NCBI RefSeq assembly: GCF_031583065.1
Contig: NZ_CP134053.1
Coordinates: 1,364,001-1,428,000, forward strand
Reading direction: 5' to 3'
DNA length: 64,000 nt
DNA from: Streptomyces sp. CGMCC 4.7035
GTDB lineage: Bacteria > Actinomycetota > Actinomycetes > Streptomycetales > Streptomycetaceae
In this document: one piece after another, positions 35,615-43,894 of the stretch
How positions within the stretch are numbered: the first letter of the stretch is position 1
How the letters are laid out: each line of letters begins with the position of its first letter
Notes under the pieces: model-generated
The model's input: only the letters and a program-made list of their open reading frames with translations
The model's database searches: none
What the model was told of the DNA's origin: nothing
Program-made: the position numbers and the translations under genes

Positions 35615-36190
35615 TCAGCGGTCGTCTACATCACGTCTGCCCGCCCGTTCCGCCGGGAATACGCCATGCCCGTCGGGGCGCCGCAGCCCGTCCAGCTCCT
35701 TCACGAAGTCCTGGAGCTCGGAGCGGATCCAGTCGCGGGTGGCGACCTCGCCGAGGCCGGTGCGCAGCGCGGCGATCTCCCTGGTCAGGTACTCGGTGTC
35801 CGCGATGGACCGCTCGTTCTGCTTGCGGTCCTGTTCGAGGTTGACCCGGTCGCGGTCGGCCTGCCGGTTCTGCGCGAGCAGGATCAGCGGGGCGGCGTAG
35901 GAGGCCTGGAGGGACAGCATCAGGGTCAGGAAGATGAACGGGTACTGGTCGAAGCGCAGGTGAAGCGGTGCGGCGACGTTCCACACCACCCACAGGATGA
36001 TGACGACCGTCATCCAGACGATGAACCGTCCGGTGCCGAGGAAGCGTGCGATCCGCTCCGAGAGGCGTCCGAAGGCCTCCGGATCCCACTCGGGCAGCAG
36101 TCGGGTGCGGCGCGGCTGCGGCTGGTCGAGCCGGAGGCGGCGGGTGGCGGCGGTCGCGCCGGAGGGGGACTTCTCGCGCTCAGGTGCCAT
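35615..36190 (-). CDS. DUF1003 membrane protein
   Basis: A 191-residue membrane protein of the DUF1003 family: basic N-terminus, two membrane spans (about residues 56-75 and 88-108, with FDQYPFIFLTLMLSLQASYA) and a long C-terminal coiled-coil helix. The function of the family is unknown. Its ATG (36190) lies 11 bp inside the end of the upstream CBS-domain gene, so the two should be co-expressed. The pairing with an MgtE-N/CBS protein and with CorA further upstream suggests a tie to divalent metal handling. Confidence 0.9.
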   Translation of the reverse strand: MAPEREKSPSGATAATRRLRLDQPQPRRTRLLPEWDPEAFGRLSERIARFLGTGRFIVWMTVVIILWVVWNVAAPLHLRFDQYPFIFLTLMLSLQASYAAPLILLAQNRQADRDRVNLEQDRKQNERSIADTEYLTREIAALRTGLGEVATRDWIRSELQDFVKELDGLRRPDGHGVFPAERAGRRDVDDR

Positions 36191-37457
36191 GGGTGGCCCC
36201 CTCGTCGTCCAGATGGAACTCCGTCTCGCGCCAGTCCTCGGGCAGCATGTGGTCCAGTACGTCGTCCACGGTCACCGCGCCGAGCAGCGAGCCGGACTCG
36301 TCGACGACGGGCGCCGCGACCATGTCGTACGTCGCGAAGAACCCGGCCACCACGGGCAGCGCGGCGTCCGGGGCCAGGGGCTGGAGGTCGTCGTCGAGGA
36401 TCGAGCTGACGAGCGTGTACGGCGGGTCGCGCAGCAGCCGCTGGAAGTGCACGGTCCCCAGATACTTCCCGGTCGGCGTCTCGTCCGGCGGGCGGCAGAC
36501 GTACACCTGGGCGGCGAGTGCGGGGGAGAGGTCCTGGTTGCGGACCCGGGCGAGCGCGTCGGCCACGGTCGCGTCGGGCCGCAGCACGATCGGCTCGGTG
36601 GTCATCAGGCCGCCCGCGGTCTTCTCCTCGTACGCCATCAGACGGCGCATGTCGGCCGCGTCGGCGGGCTGCATCAGGCTGAGCAGCCGCTCCTGTTCCT
36701 CCTTCGGAAGCTCGGCGAGCAGGTCGGCGGCGTCGTCCGGGTCCATCGCCTCCAGGACGTCCGCGGCGCGTTCCTCCTTGAGCTTGCCGAGGATCTCGAT
36801 CTGGTCGTCCTCGGGGAGCTGTTCGAGGACGTCGGCCAGACGGTCGTCGTCGAGGGCGGAGGCGACCTCGGCGCGGCGCTTGGCGGAGAGGTGGTGCAGG
36901 ACGTTGGCGAGGTCGGCGGGCCGGAGTTGTTCGAAGGTGGCCAGCAGGCTCTCGGCGCCCTGTCCCTGCTCCAGGGAGAACCCGGTGACGGCGGACCATT
37001 CGACGGTCAGCGTCTCGCCCTTGCTGCGGCGGAAGGCCCCGCCCTTCCCCTTGCGGACGAAGACCCGGTCGACCTCCCAGTCCCGGCGGGCCGGCAGCTG
37101 GTGCACCGAGAGGTCGAGGACCGTCACCTCCTCGCCGGTCTCGACGAGCCTGGCGCGCAGGTCGAGCAGTTCCCCGAAGACGAGCCGCTCGGTGGGGCGC
37201 TGCTCGAAGCGGCGGACGTTCAACACTCCGGTGGTGATGACCTGGCCGGACTCGACGCCGGTGACGCGCGTCATGGGCAGGAATATGCGGCGGCGGGTGG
37301 TGAGTTCGACGACCAGGCCGAGCAGCCGCGGCGGCCGCCGTCCGACGCGCAGCATGACGACCAGGTCGCGCACGCGTCCCACCTGATCGCCGCTGGGGTC
37401 GAAGACGGCGACTGCGGCCAGGTGCGAGACAAAGATGCGAGGGGCGCTTGCCGCCAT
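36180..37457 (-). CDS. MgtE-N and CBS domain protein (Rv1232c-like)
   Basis: A 425-residue cytoplasmic protein. An N-terminal PRC-barrel-like part (IFVSHLAAVAVFDPSGDQVG) covers about 160 residues. An MgtE intracellular N domain follows (LPEDDQIEILGKLKEERAAD), then a pair of CBS domains (GGLMTTEPIVLRPDATVADA and AAPVVDESGSLLGAVTVDDV). The membrane channel of MgtE is absent. It is therefore a stand-alone Mg or nucleotide sensor module rather than a transporter. The ATG at 37457 follows AGGAGGCGCGGGC; the frame is open far upstream without a site. It overlaps the DUF1003 gene. Confidence 0.88.
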   Translation of the reverse strand: MAASAPRIFVSHLAAVAVFDPSGDQVGRVRDLVVMLRVGRRPPRLLGLVVELTTRRRIFLPMTRVTGVESGQVITTGVLNVRRFEQRPTERLVFGELLDLRARLVETGEEVTVLDLSVHQLPARRDWEVDRVFVRKGKGGAFRRSKGETLTVEWSAVTGFSLEQGQGAESLLATFEQLRPADLANVLHHLSAKRRAEVASALDDDRLADVLEQLPEDDQIEILGKLKEERAADVLEAMDPDDAADLLAELPKEEQERLLSLMQPADAADMRRLMAYEEKTAGGLMTTEPIVLRPDATVADALARVRNQDLSPALAAQVYVCRPPDETPTGKYLGTVHFQRLLRDPPYTLVSSILDDDLQPLAPDAALPVVAGFFATYDMVAAPVVDESGSLLGAVTVDDVLDHMLPEDWRETEFHLDDEGATHGT

Positions 37458-37631
37458 GCCCGCGCCTCCTGTTCCTGCCGTTTTGTCCGCTCGGATCGGC
37501 TTCAGGCTAGCCCGTCCCGGTGCGGTACGCCCTGGGGAGCGGTGCGGACGGACTGGCTCCGGAAGGCCTCGCGGGCACCGGTACTCTGCGGTACGCCGAT
37601 GAGGACACCCGCATGAGAGGCAGCCCCACCT

Positions 37632-38396
37632 GTGACTGCAATTCCCCAGGGCCGTACCCGCAGGGCCGCACTGGTGAGCGCGATGTGCGCACTGGTCGTG
37701 ACGGGAACAGCGCTGACGGGGTGCAGTAGCGGCGACCCGGACGCCGGGACGAACGGGCTGGGGAAGCTGTCGGCCGCCACGATCCAGAGCCGGACGCGTA
37801 CGGCGGCGAAGTCGGCGCCGACGGTGCGGCTGTCCGGGACCGTGGTGAGCAACGGCAGCACGTACACGCTGGACATGCGGCTCAAGGGCGACGGGGGCAC
37901 CGGGTCGGTCACCTCGAAGAGCGGCACGTTCCGGCTGTTGCGGGTGGGCGAGCATCTGTTCCTGAAGGCCGACGCGGCGTTCTGGTCCCACGAGGACGGC
38001 AAGGGGGGCTCCGACGACTCGCCGACCTCGCAGGCTGCGGCGAGCAAGCTCGAGGGGATGTATGTGAAGGTGCCGGCGGGGGACCCGGCCTACAAACGCT
38101 TCAGCGGCTTCACCGACAAGGACGTACTGCTGGACGGGCTGCTCACGCTGCACGGCGCGCTGGCGACGGACGGCCGCCATGAGCAGAACGGCGTCCGCAC
38201 GATCCGCATCACCGGCGACAAGGGCTCGGGCGGCACGCTGGACGTCTCCCTGGAGGGATCCCCCTATCCGTTGCGGCTGGTCCGCGCCGGCAATGCGGGG
38301 ACGCTCCGCTTGTCGGACTGGGGGAAGGACTTCGCCCTGGCAGAGCCACCGCAGAAGGAGACGGTGGACTACGGCAAGCAACTGCCGTCTTCTTAG
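37632..38396 (+). CDS. Exported lipoprotein (LppX/LprG-like fold likely)
   Basis: A 254-residue lipoprotein. A twin-Arg-like basic start (TRRAALVSAM) leads to a hydrophobic core and the lipobox LTGC (Cys about residue 31). The mature part has beta-rich segments (TVRLSGTVVSNGSTYTLDM, GSVTSKSGTFRLLRVG, then HLFLKADAAFW) that recall the half-barrel lipid carriers of the LppX/LprAFG/LolA type; that match is tentative. The start is GTG at 37632 with GAGAGG somewhat far upstream. It is divergent from the CBS-domain gene by 174 bp. Confidence 0.82.
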   Translation: MTAIPQGRTRRAALVSAMCALVVTGTALTGCSSGDPDAGTNGLGKLSAATIQSRTRTAAKSAPTVRLSGTVVSNGSTYTLDMRLKGDGGTGSVTSKSGTFRLLRVGEHLFLKADAAFWSHEDGKGGSDDSPTSQAAASKLEGMYVKVPAGDPAYKRFSGFTDKDVLLDGLLTLHGALATDGRHEQNGVRTIRITGDKGSGGTLDVSLEGSPYPLRLVRAGNAGTLRLSDWGKDFALAEPPQKETVDYGKQLPSS

Positions 38397-38706
38397 CTGT
38401 CGCTGTCGTTGCAGCCGGGTTCCCGGCACGGGGGCTGGGCGGGGGGACGCTGCGCAACCCGGCGCTACGGGGTGCCGCTGCGCCCACCCGTGCCGCCCCA
38501 GCGGCACGACTGCCCGCAGCGGTGGTGGCGGGGCTGCCTTCAGCGGTGGCGGCGGGGTTGCCTGTAGCGGCGGGCGCTGCTGCCTACAGCGGTGCTGGCG
38601 GCGGCTGCCTACAGCGGTGGTGGCGGGGTTGCCTATAGCGGTGGGCGCTGCTGTCTACAGCGGTGGTGGCGTGGCTGGCCGTAGCGTGTCCGCAGTTGGG
38701 CAGTGG
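38397..38706. repeat. Degenerate GC minisatellite between convergent genes
   Basis: From about 38511 to 38685 the motif CAGCGGTGGTGGCGGGGTTG and variants (CTACAGCGGTGG, GTAGCGGCGGGCGCTGCTG) recur six or seven times at roughly 25-33 bp spacing, with drift. No gene is convincing in the 310-bp interval. It separates the lipoprotein gene from a convergent gene. Confidence 0.6.
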
Positions 38707-39240
38707 TCAGCGACGCTTGCGTCGGAGCAGGCGCGGCAGTGCCGCCGGGATCGGGCGGCGGGTCGTCGCCGGGCTCGGGACCGGCGGCGCGGCCTGGGAG
38801 TCGGACGGCAGCGCCGCCGTCGTACCCCCCGGCTCCAGCCGCAGCACCCGGCACTCCCGGCGCCACCGCTCCGGCATCTCCTCGCCGTCGGGCGCGTTCA
38901 GCCGCTTGCCCTTCAGTTCGGCGACCGCGCCCTCCCACTCGGGCGACCCCGGCGCCAGCTCGACCACCGTCGCGGGCCAGGTGACGATCCGGCCGCCCTT
39001 GTCCTTGCTGCGGACCGTGACGACCGCGTGCCCGCCGTCGACCAGGCCCGGCAGCGGCTGCTCGCCGGGGCCGTCGCCCACCACGCACACCGCGCCCTCG
39101 TGCCACACGTGCCACAGCGCACGCGCGGGCGCGCCCCGGTCGCCGCCGTCGACGGCCGACGCCCCGCCCTGGACCCAGATCAGCCCGGACTTCTTCGTGG
39201 CCTCCTCGACGAGGGCCCGGTCGAGCAGCTCGCTTGTCAT
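38707..39240 (-). CDS. Conserved hypothetical protein
   Basis: A 177-residue soluble protein. The first 130 residues look like a compact beta-barrel domain (SGLIWVQGG, ARALWHVWHEGAVCVVGDG, AVVTVRSKDKGGRIVTWPAT), which faintly recalls flavin-binding split-barrel proteins, but I do not see a clear cofactor motif. The C-terminal 45 residues are Pro/Ala-rich and end very basic (RLLRRKRR). The ATG at 39240 is the natural start. It lies 37 bp downstream of corA in the same direction and may be co-transcribed. Confidence 0.78.
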   Translation of the reverse strand: MTSELLDRALVEEATKKSGLIWVQGGASAVDGGDRGAPARALWHVWHEGAVCVVGDGPGEQPLPGLVDGGHAVVTVRSKDKGGRIVTWPATVVELAPGSPEWEGAVAELKGKRLNAPDGEEMPERWRRECRVLRLEPGGTTAALPSDSQAAPPVPSPATTRRPIPAALPRLLRRKRR

Positions 39241-39277
39241 GCGCCCAGCCTAGTGGGCCCTCCTGGCGGCCCCCCGG

Positions 39278-40393
39278 TCACAGCCAGCCGTTCCGCTTCA
39301 GTGTGCGGTGGATGCCCAGACAGAGGGCCACCGTGATGCTCATGATCACCGGGTAGCCGTACTTCCAGTGCAGTTCCGGCATGTACTTGAAGTTCATGCC
39401 GTACACCCCGCACACCATCGTCGGCACGGCGATGATCGCGGCCCACGCGGTGATCTTGCGCATGTCCTCGTTCTGCGCGACCGACGCCTGCGCGAGGTTG
39501 GCCTGGAGGATCGAGTTCAGCAGCTCGTCGAAGCCCACCACCTGCTCGTGCACCCGGGCGAGGTGGTCGGCGACATCGCGGAAGTACTTCTGGATGTCGG
39601 GGTCGATCAGCCGCATCGGCCGCTCGCTCAGCAGCACCATCGGCCGCAGCAGCGGCGTCACCGCCCGCTTGAACTCCAGTACCTCACGCTTGAGTTGGTA
39701 GATGCGGCTGGCGTCCGTGCCCCGGGGCGTCCCCTTTCGGCCGGGCGAGAACACCTCCGTCTCCACCTCGTCGATGTCGTCCTGCACCGCGTCCGCCACC
39801 GCGATGTATCCGTCGACGACGTGGTCGGCGATCGCGTGCAGCACGGCCGAGGGTCCCTTGGTCAGCAGTTCGGGGTCGTCCTGCAGCCGGCGCCGCAGCG
39901 CGCGCAGCGAGCCCTGCCCGCCGTGCCGCACCGTGATGAAGAAGTCCCGCCCGGTGAAGCACATGACCTCGCCGGTCTCGACGACCTCGCTGTTGGCCGT
40001 CAGCGCGTCGTGGTCGACGTAGTGGATGGTCTTGAAGACGGTGAAGAGCGAGTCGTCGTACCGCTCCAGCTTCGGGCGCTGGTGCGCCTGCACCGCGTCC
40101 TCGACCGCCAGCGGGTGCAGCCCGAACTCGCTCGCGATACCGGCGAATTCGGCCTCGGTCGGCTCGTGCAGACCGATCCACACGAAGCCTCCGTCGCGCC
40201 GTACCAGCCGCATCGCCTCGTGCGGGGACAGCGGCTTCTGCGTCTCGACGCGGACGCCGTCGCGGTAGACGGCGCAGTCGACGACGGCGGACGGCGTCGC
40301 GGGGTCGCGCGTGGTGTCGTACGTGCCGGCGTCCTTGCGCAGCGAGGGGCGGGACGGGCGGACCACGGCGCGCAGGTCACGGATCATCGACAT
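39278..40393 (-). CDS. corA: Magnesium/cobalt transporter CorA
   Basis: A 371-residue CorA channel. The large cytoplasmic domain is followed by two C-terminal membrane spans, with the diagnostic YGMNF at the end of the first and MPEL in the loop before the second span. It takes up Mg2+ and is gated by intracellular Mg2+. The ATG at 40393 has AAGGAG 10 bp upstream; an in-frame ATG at 40387 is weaker. A leader region of up to 500 bp with clear hairpins precedes it, which may hold regulation. CorA also ends the corresponding mycobacterial block (Rv1239c). Confidence 0.94.
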   Translation of the reverse strand: MSMIRDLRAVVRPSRPSLRKDAGTYDTTRDPATPSAVVDCAVYRDGVRVETQKPLSPHEAMRLVRRDGGFVWIGLHEPTEAEFAGIASEFGLHPLAVEDAVQAHQRPKLERYDDSLFTVFKTIHYVDHDALTANSEVVETGEVMCFTGRDFFITVRHGGQGSLRALRRRLQDDPELLTKGPSAVLHAIADHVVDGYIAVADAVQDDIDEVETEVFSPGRKGTPRGTDASRIYQLKREVLEFKRAVTPLLRPMVLLSERPMRLIDPDIQKYFRDVADHLARVHEQVVGFDELLNSILQANLAQASVAQNEDMRKITAWAAIIAVPTMVCGVYGMNFKYMPELHWKYGYPVIMSITVALCLGIHRTLKRNGWL

Positions 40394-40893
40394 GGCAGGC
40401 TCCTTCGCAACGAGCAGCGAAAGGCGCCGGGGACGGGTGGAACTGCCCGGAATGGGGACGTCCTGACAAGGCGTCTCCCTGCGTTTCCCGCAGGGAAAAA
40501 GGTTTGGCACGTCCACAAAGCGGGGAGCACCGCACCGTCGCGGTGGCGGGCTTCGCTACTGATTCAGATCAGACAGATCAGGCAAAACGAAACGAAGTGC
40601 TCTTCCGTGGTGACGCGAGCGCGAGAGGTGGCGACCAGCCGGAGCCAGAACAGCTACATCAGCGGCCGGAAGAGCGGGTGGTACTGCACGGTCGACTTCG
40701 ATCCATAACAGCCCCACCTCCTCCGGCCAGTCCCTTGGGAGGGACGATCCATTCCCCGTAGGGGAGTCTCACGGCGTCGGGACTCGATCGCGACGCTTCT
40801 GCGTGCTGCCCCGAATCACCGGGCAAGAGTATCAGCCGACCGAAGTGTCAAGGCGCCGCTTTGCCGGGTGCTGACGAGTTCTATGCTCGCCGC
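40394..40893. other. 500-bp structured intergenic region upstream of corA
   Basis: The region separates divergent corA and the SUFU-domain gene. It contains a 7-bp hairpin near corA (CCCTGCG, CGCAGGG at 40473-40494), a 9-bp long-range stem (GCTCTTCCG around 40599, CGGAAGAGC around 40668), GTCCCT-TGGG-AGGGAC near 40732, and CCCC-GTA-GGGG near 40756. A 32-codon ORF at 40610 lies inside. It does not match a riboswitch family I can name with confidence. Confidence 0.5.
40610..40708 (+). CDS. Possible short leader ORF
   Basis: A 32-codon frame from GTG (40610, or GTG 40607) to TAA, ending SGWYCTVDFDP. It lies in the long divergent region upstream of the SUFU-domain gene. There is no good ribosome binding site and no run of one amino acid as in known attenuator peptides. 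It overlaps a 9-bp long-range stem. It may be chance; conservation would decide. Confidence 0.2.
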   Translation: MTRAREVATSRSQNSYISGRKSGWYCTVDFDP

Positions 40894-41478
40894 ATGGCTG
40901 ATGTTCTTCCTCTGGTCGAGGCCCGGTTGCGCACCGCGCTGGGTGAACCGGACGCGCGTGCCGCGGTCACCTTCCTCGGCACGGACCGTATCGAGGTGCT
41001 GCGTTTCCAGGAGGGGGACGTCGTCCGTTACGCCACGCTCGGCATGTCCGCCCAGCCCATGACGGACCCCACGGCGATGCTCGCCGACCCCGTCAAAGGA
41101 CCGCGCGTCGAGCTGATCCTCTCCGTCCGCGGTGGCGTCGCCGACACCGACAAGGTGCTCCGCCCGCTCGCCGTGCTCGCCGCGTCCCCGCAGGTCGAGG
41201 GTGTGGTCGTGGCTCCGGGTGCCTCCCTCGACGTCGGCGAACCCCTGTGGCCGGGCGCCCCGTTCACCTCGGTCCTGGTCGCCGAGCCGGGCGGCCTGGT
41301 CGAGGACCTCGAACTCGACGAGCCCCTCGACCCCGTACGGTTCCTGCCGCTGCTCCCGATGACCCCGAACGAGGCCGCCTGGAAGCGGGTGCACGGAGCC
41401 CAGGCCCTCCAGGAGCGATGGCTGACGAACGGGACGGACCTGCGGGACCCGTCCCGCACGTCCGTCCCTCTGGAGTGA
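40894..41478 (+). CDS. Suppressor-of-fused (SUFU) domain protein
   Basis: A 194-residue cytoplasmic protein with the layout of bacterial SUFU-domain proteins: an early beta-strand VTFLGTDRIEVLRF, the middle VELILSVRGG, and the C-terminal FLPLLPMTPNEAAWKRVHG. Bacterial members are often found as immunity or housekeeping proteins; the role here is not known. The ATG at 40894 is the first conserved start. It is convergent with the MFS gene, with only 30 bp between the stops. Confidence 0.82.
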   Translation: MADVLPLVEARLRTALGEPDARAAVTFLGTDRIEVLRFQEGDVVRYATLGMSAQPMTDPTAMLADPVKGPRVELILSVRGGVADTDKVLRPLAVLAASPQVEGVVVAPGASLDVGEPLWPGAPFTSVLVAEPGGLVEDLELDEPLDPVRFLPLLPMTPNEAAWKRVHGAQALQERWLTNGTDLRDPSRTSVPLE

Positions 41479-41508
41479 CCGATGTCACCCAGCGGTGGCT
41501 GAAAGCCA

Positions 41509-42855
41509 TCAGTTGGCGAAGACGGTGACGCTGTCCTCGGTCGCGTGCGGTGTCCGAAGTTCCTCCGCTTCGTGCGTGAGCGCGTTCCGCCGTACGAGGA
41601 CGACGAGCGCGCCCATGATCGCCGTGGCCGCCGCGACGACGAACGGGACGTGGATGTCGCTCCACTCCTCGATCTTCGGCGCGAAGTAGGGCGCGGCCGC
41701 GGCGGCGAACCATCGCACGAAGTTGTAGCCGGCGCTCGCCACCGGGCGCGGGGCGTCCGAGACACCCAGGGCGAGTTCGGTGTACACGGTGTTGTTCACG
41801 CCGATGAACGCGCCGGACAGGACCGTGCAGACGACGGCGGTGGTGTGGTCGCCGTAGCCGAGCACGAGTACGTCGGCCGCGAGCAGCACGAGCGAGCCGC
41901 CGAGCACCTTGAGCGAGCCGAACCGCTTCTGCAGGCGCGGTGCCACGAGCACCGAGAAGACGGCGAGCAGCACGCCCCACGCGAAGAACACGGCACCCGA
42001 CTTGTACGGCGTCATGTTCAGCACGAACGGCGTGAAGGCCAGCACGGTGAAGAACGTGTAGTTGTAGAAGAACGCCGAGACCGCCGCCGAGGCCAGGCCG
42101 CCGTGGCCGAGCGCCTTGATCGGGTCGAGCAGCGACGTCTTGCGGGCCGGCTTCGGCTGCTCCTTCAGGAACGCCGTGATGCACAGGAAGCCGACCGCCA
42201 TCAGGAACGCGGTGCCGAAGAACGGATAGCGCCAGCTGGCGTCACCGAGCAGCGCGCCCAGCAGTGGGCCGCACGCCATGCCGAGGCCGAGCGCGGACTC
42301 GTACAGCAGGATCGCCGCGGCGCTGCCGCCGGCCGCCGCCCCGACGATGACGGCCAGGGCGGTCGAGACGAACAGTGCGTTGCCGAGCCCCCAGCCGGCC
42401 CGGAAGCCGACCAGTTGGCCGACCGAGTCCGAGGTGCCCGCGAGGCCCGCGAAGACGACCACGAACGCCAGGCCGAGCAGCAGCGTCCTGCGGCCGCCGA
42501 TGCGGCTGGAGACGACGCCGGTGACCAGCATGGCGAAGGCGGTGATCAGGAAGTACGAGGTGAAGAGCAGGGAGACCTGGCTGGGTGTGGCGTTCAGGCC
42601 CTTGGCGATGGACGGCAGGATCGGGTCGACGAGCCCGATGCCCATGAACGCGACGACGGACGCGCCGGCCGTCGCCCAGACGGCCTTCGGCTGGCGCAGG
42701 ACGCCGCCGGCTCCCGTGTCGAACGGGTCACCGGCCGCTCGGTCCCCGGTCGCGCGTTCTCCGGTCGCGCGTTCTCCGGCCGCCCGGCGCCCGGCCGCTC
42801 CTGTGGGGCCTCCTGTGGGTCCTCCTGCGGCGGGCCCTCCTGTACTGCTGCTCAT
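41509..42855 (-). CDS. MFS transporter (drug exporter type)
   Basis: A 448-residue major facilitator with 12 membrane segments. The first 45 residues are hydrophilic and repetitive (GERAT, GDRAAGD). Segment 1 begins near VWATAGASVVAFMGIGLVDP, and the loop 2-3 motif A-like SSRIGGRRTLLLG is present. It is likely a proton-coupled exporter; the substrate is unknown. I chose the ATG at 42855, preceded by a GAGGACAGG site. The in-frame ATG at 42897 overlaps a TAATAT hexamer that looks like the -10 element. An operator-like palindrome lies just upstream. Confidence 0.88.
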   Translation of the reverse strand: MSSSTGGPAAGGPTGGPTGAAGRRAAGERATGERATGDRAAGDPFDTGAGGVLRQPKAVWATAGASVVAFMGIGLVDPILPSIAKGLNATPSQVSLLFTSYFLITAFAMLVTGVVSSRIGGRRTLLLGLAFVVVFAGLAGTSDSVGQLVGFRAGWGLGNALFVSTALAVIVGAAAGGSAAAILLYESALGLGMACGPLLGALLGDASWRYPFFGTAFLMAVGFLCITAFLKEQPKPARKTSLLDPIKALGHGGLASAAVSAFFYNYTFFTVLAFTPFVLNMTPYKSGAVFFAWGVLLAVFSVLVAPRLQKRFGSLKVLGGSLVLLAADVLVLGYGDHTTAVVCTVLSGAFIGVNNTVYTELALGVSDAPRPVASAGYNFVRWFAAAAAPYFAPKIEEWSDIHVPFVVAAATAIMGALVVLVRRNALTHEAEELRTPHATEDSVTVFAN

Positions 42856-42897
42856 GCCTGTCCTCGCAGTCCTCGACGAGATGGTTGGTGTATACAT

Positions 42898-42934
42898 ATA
42901 TTAAGTTAGGTGGGCTAATTAATGCAAGGTGCAT
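42898..42934. promoter_or_regulatory. AT-rich palindromic region, candidate operator of the MFS gene
   Basis: TTAAGTTAG (42901-42909), GTGGG and CTAATTAA (42915-42922) form an imperfect inverted repeat. ATGCA-AGG-TGCAT (42922-42934) is a perfect one that overlaps its end. A minus-strand TAATAT at 42898-42903 may be the -10 hexamer. The stretch is strikingly AT-rich for this genome. The first repeat resembles iron boxes only weakly. Confidence 0.45.
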
Positions 42935-43027
42935 CCAGTTCCCTCGGGTGAAACGGACATGAGGGGCACACGCCGGACGGGTGATCGTCCTTGACGCGGC
43001 GCTGGACGGGGAGGACCGTGGGGCCCT

Positions 43028-43669
43028 ATGAGGGGCGAACCCAGTTGCCCGAAGTGTGGTGGCCGGGTCAGGGCTCCCGGACTCTTTGCCGACTCCTGGC
43101 AGTGCGATGTGCACGGAACCGTGCATCCGCTGCAGCCCGTGATCCCGCCCAGCGTCGAGGCCCTCAGTGTCGTGGTGCACCGTGCCCAGGTGCCGGTGTG
43201 GATGCCGTGGCCGCTGCCGGTGGGCTGGCTGTTCACGGGTGTGGCGTATGCCGGCGACGACCGCAGCGGGGGCCGGGCGACGGCCGTGGCCTGCTCGGGT
43301 CCGGGCCCGCTCGGGGGCGTGGGGGAGCTGATCCTCGTCGCCGAGGAGCTGGGGGTCGGTCTCGGCGCGCGGTACGCGGGCATCGACGGCCCGGACCCCG
43401 GCCCGTACCTCAACGTCGAGAAACCGCCTCAGGCGAAGGTGCTGGCCGCCGGGCGTCCCACCCCGCTGTGGCATGTCTCGGGGACCCCGGACGACCGTGC
43501 GGTCTTCGCGGGCGAGGCGCGCGGCCTGTGGCTGTGGGCGGTCGTCTGGCCCGAGCAGACCGGCATGCTGATGTACGACGAACTCGTGCTGACGGATCTG
43601 CGGGACGCGGGCGCGGAAGTGGACCTGCTGCCCATCGGGGCCCTGTCGCCGCGCCTGCTCGAACCGTGA
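43028..43669 (+). CDS. Zinc-ribbon N-terminal conserved protein (DUF6758-like)
   Basis: A 213-residue protein that begins with a short zinc ribbon: CPKCGGRVRAPGLFADSWQC, then DVHG. The rest is a compact domain with WMPWPLPVGWLFTGVAYAGD and many tryptophans and prolines. The family appears widespread in Streptomyces; the DUF number is from memory. It is probably cytoplasmic, and no catalytic motif is seen. The start is ATG at 43028. It is divergent from the MFS gene and about 225 bp upstream of the PHP gene. Confidence 0.8.
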   Translation: MRGEPSCPKCGGRVRAPGLFADSWQCDVHGTVHPLQPVIPPSVEALSVVVHRAQVPVWMPWPLPVGWLFTGVAYAGDDRSGGRATAVACSGPGPLGGVGELILVAEELGVGLGARYAGIDGPDPGPYLNVEKPPQAKVLAAGRPTPLWHVSGTPDDRAVFAGEARGLWLWAVVWPEQTGMLMYDELVLTDLRDAGAEVDLLPIGALSPRLLEP

Positions 43670-43689
43670 CGGAGGCCGGGGCGTAGAGG

Positions 43690-43835
43690 GGTGTTTTCCG
43701 ACCGCGGTGTGGTGAGGGGCGTAATCCGGGCTGCGGTGTGGCGAAGGGCGGACCCTGGCTGCGGTGCGCCAGGAGGTGGGCCCCGACCGCGATGCGTAGG
43801 GGGCGCTGCCGGGCTGCGGGTGTGACAGGTGGCCC
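43690..43835. repeat. Degenerate repeats upstream of the PHP gene
   Basis: The motif GGGCTGCGGTGTG and variants (GACCGCGGTGTGG, TGGCTGCGGTGCG, GACCGCGATGCG, GGGCTGCGGGTGTG) recur five times at 25-40 bp spacing between the zinc-ribbon gene and the PHP gene. No gene or clear promoter is seen inside. Confidence 0.5.
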
Positions 43836-43894
43836 GGAACGCCCGTTATCCTTGAGCGTCCGCTTCCGTCCCGTCACCGCTTGGAGTCCGTGTC

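Noticed and set aside
40668..40690. T-box-like string GCGGGTGGTACTGC
   Set aside because: Resembles AGGGTGGNACCGCG but has mismatches, no specifier-loop architecture could be drawn, and neither flanking gene is a tRNA synthetase or amino-acid gene.
40394..40893. Classical M-box (ykoK) riboswitch upstream of corA
   Set aside because: I could not find the conserved core strings on the minus strand; hairpins alone do not support the class.
42901..42922. Iron box for DmdR/IdeR
   Set aside because: The left arm fits TTAGGTTAG with one change, but the right arm and spacing do not give the 19-bp symmetric site.
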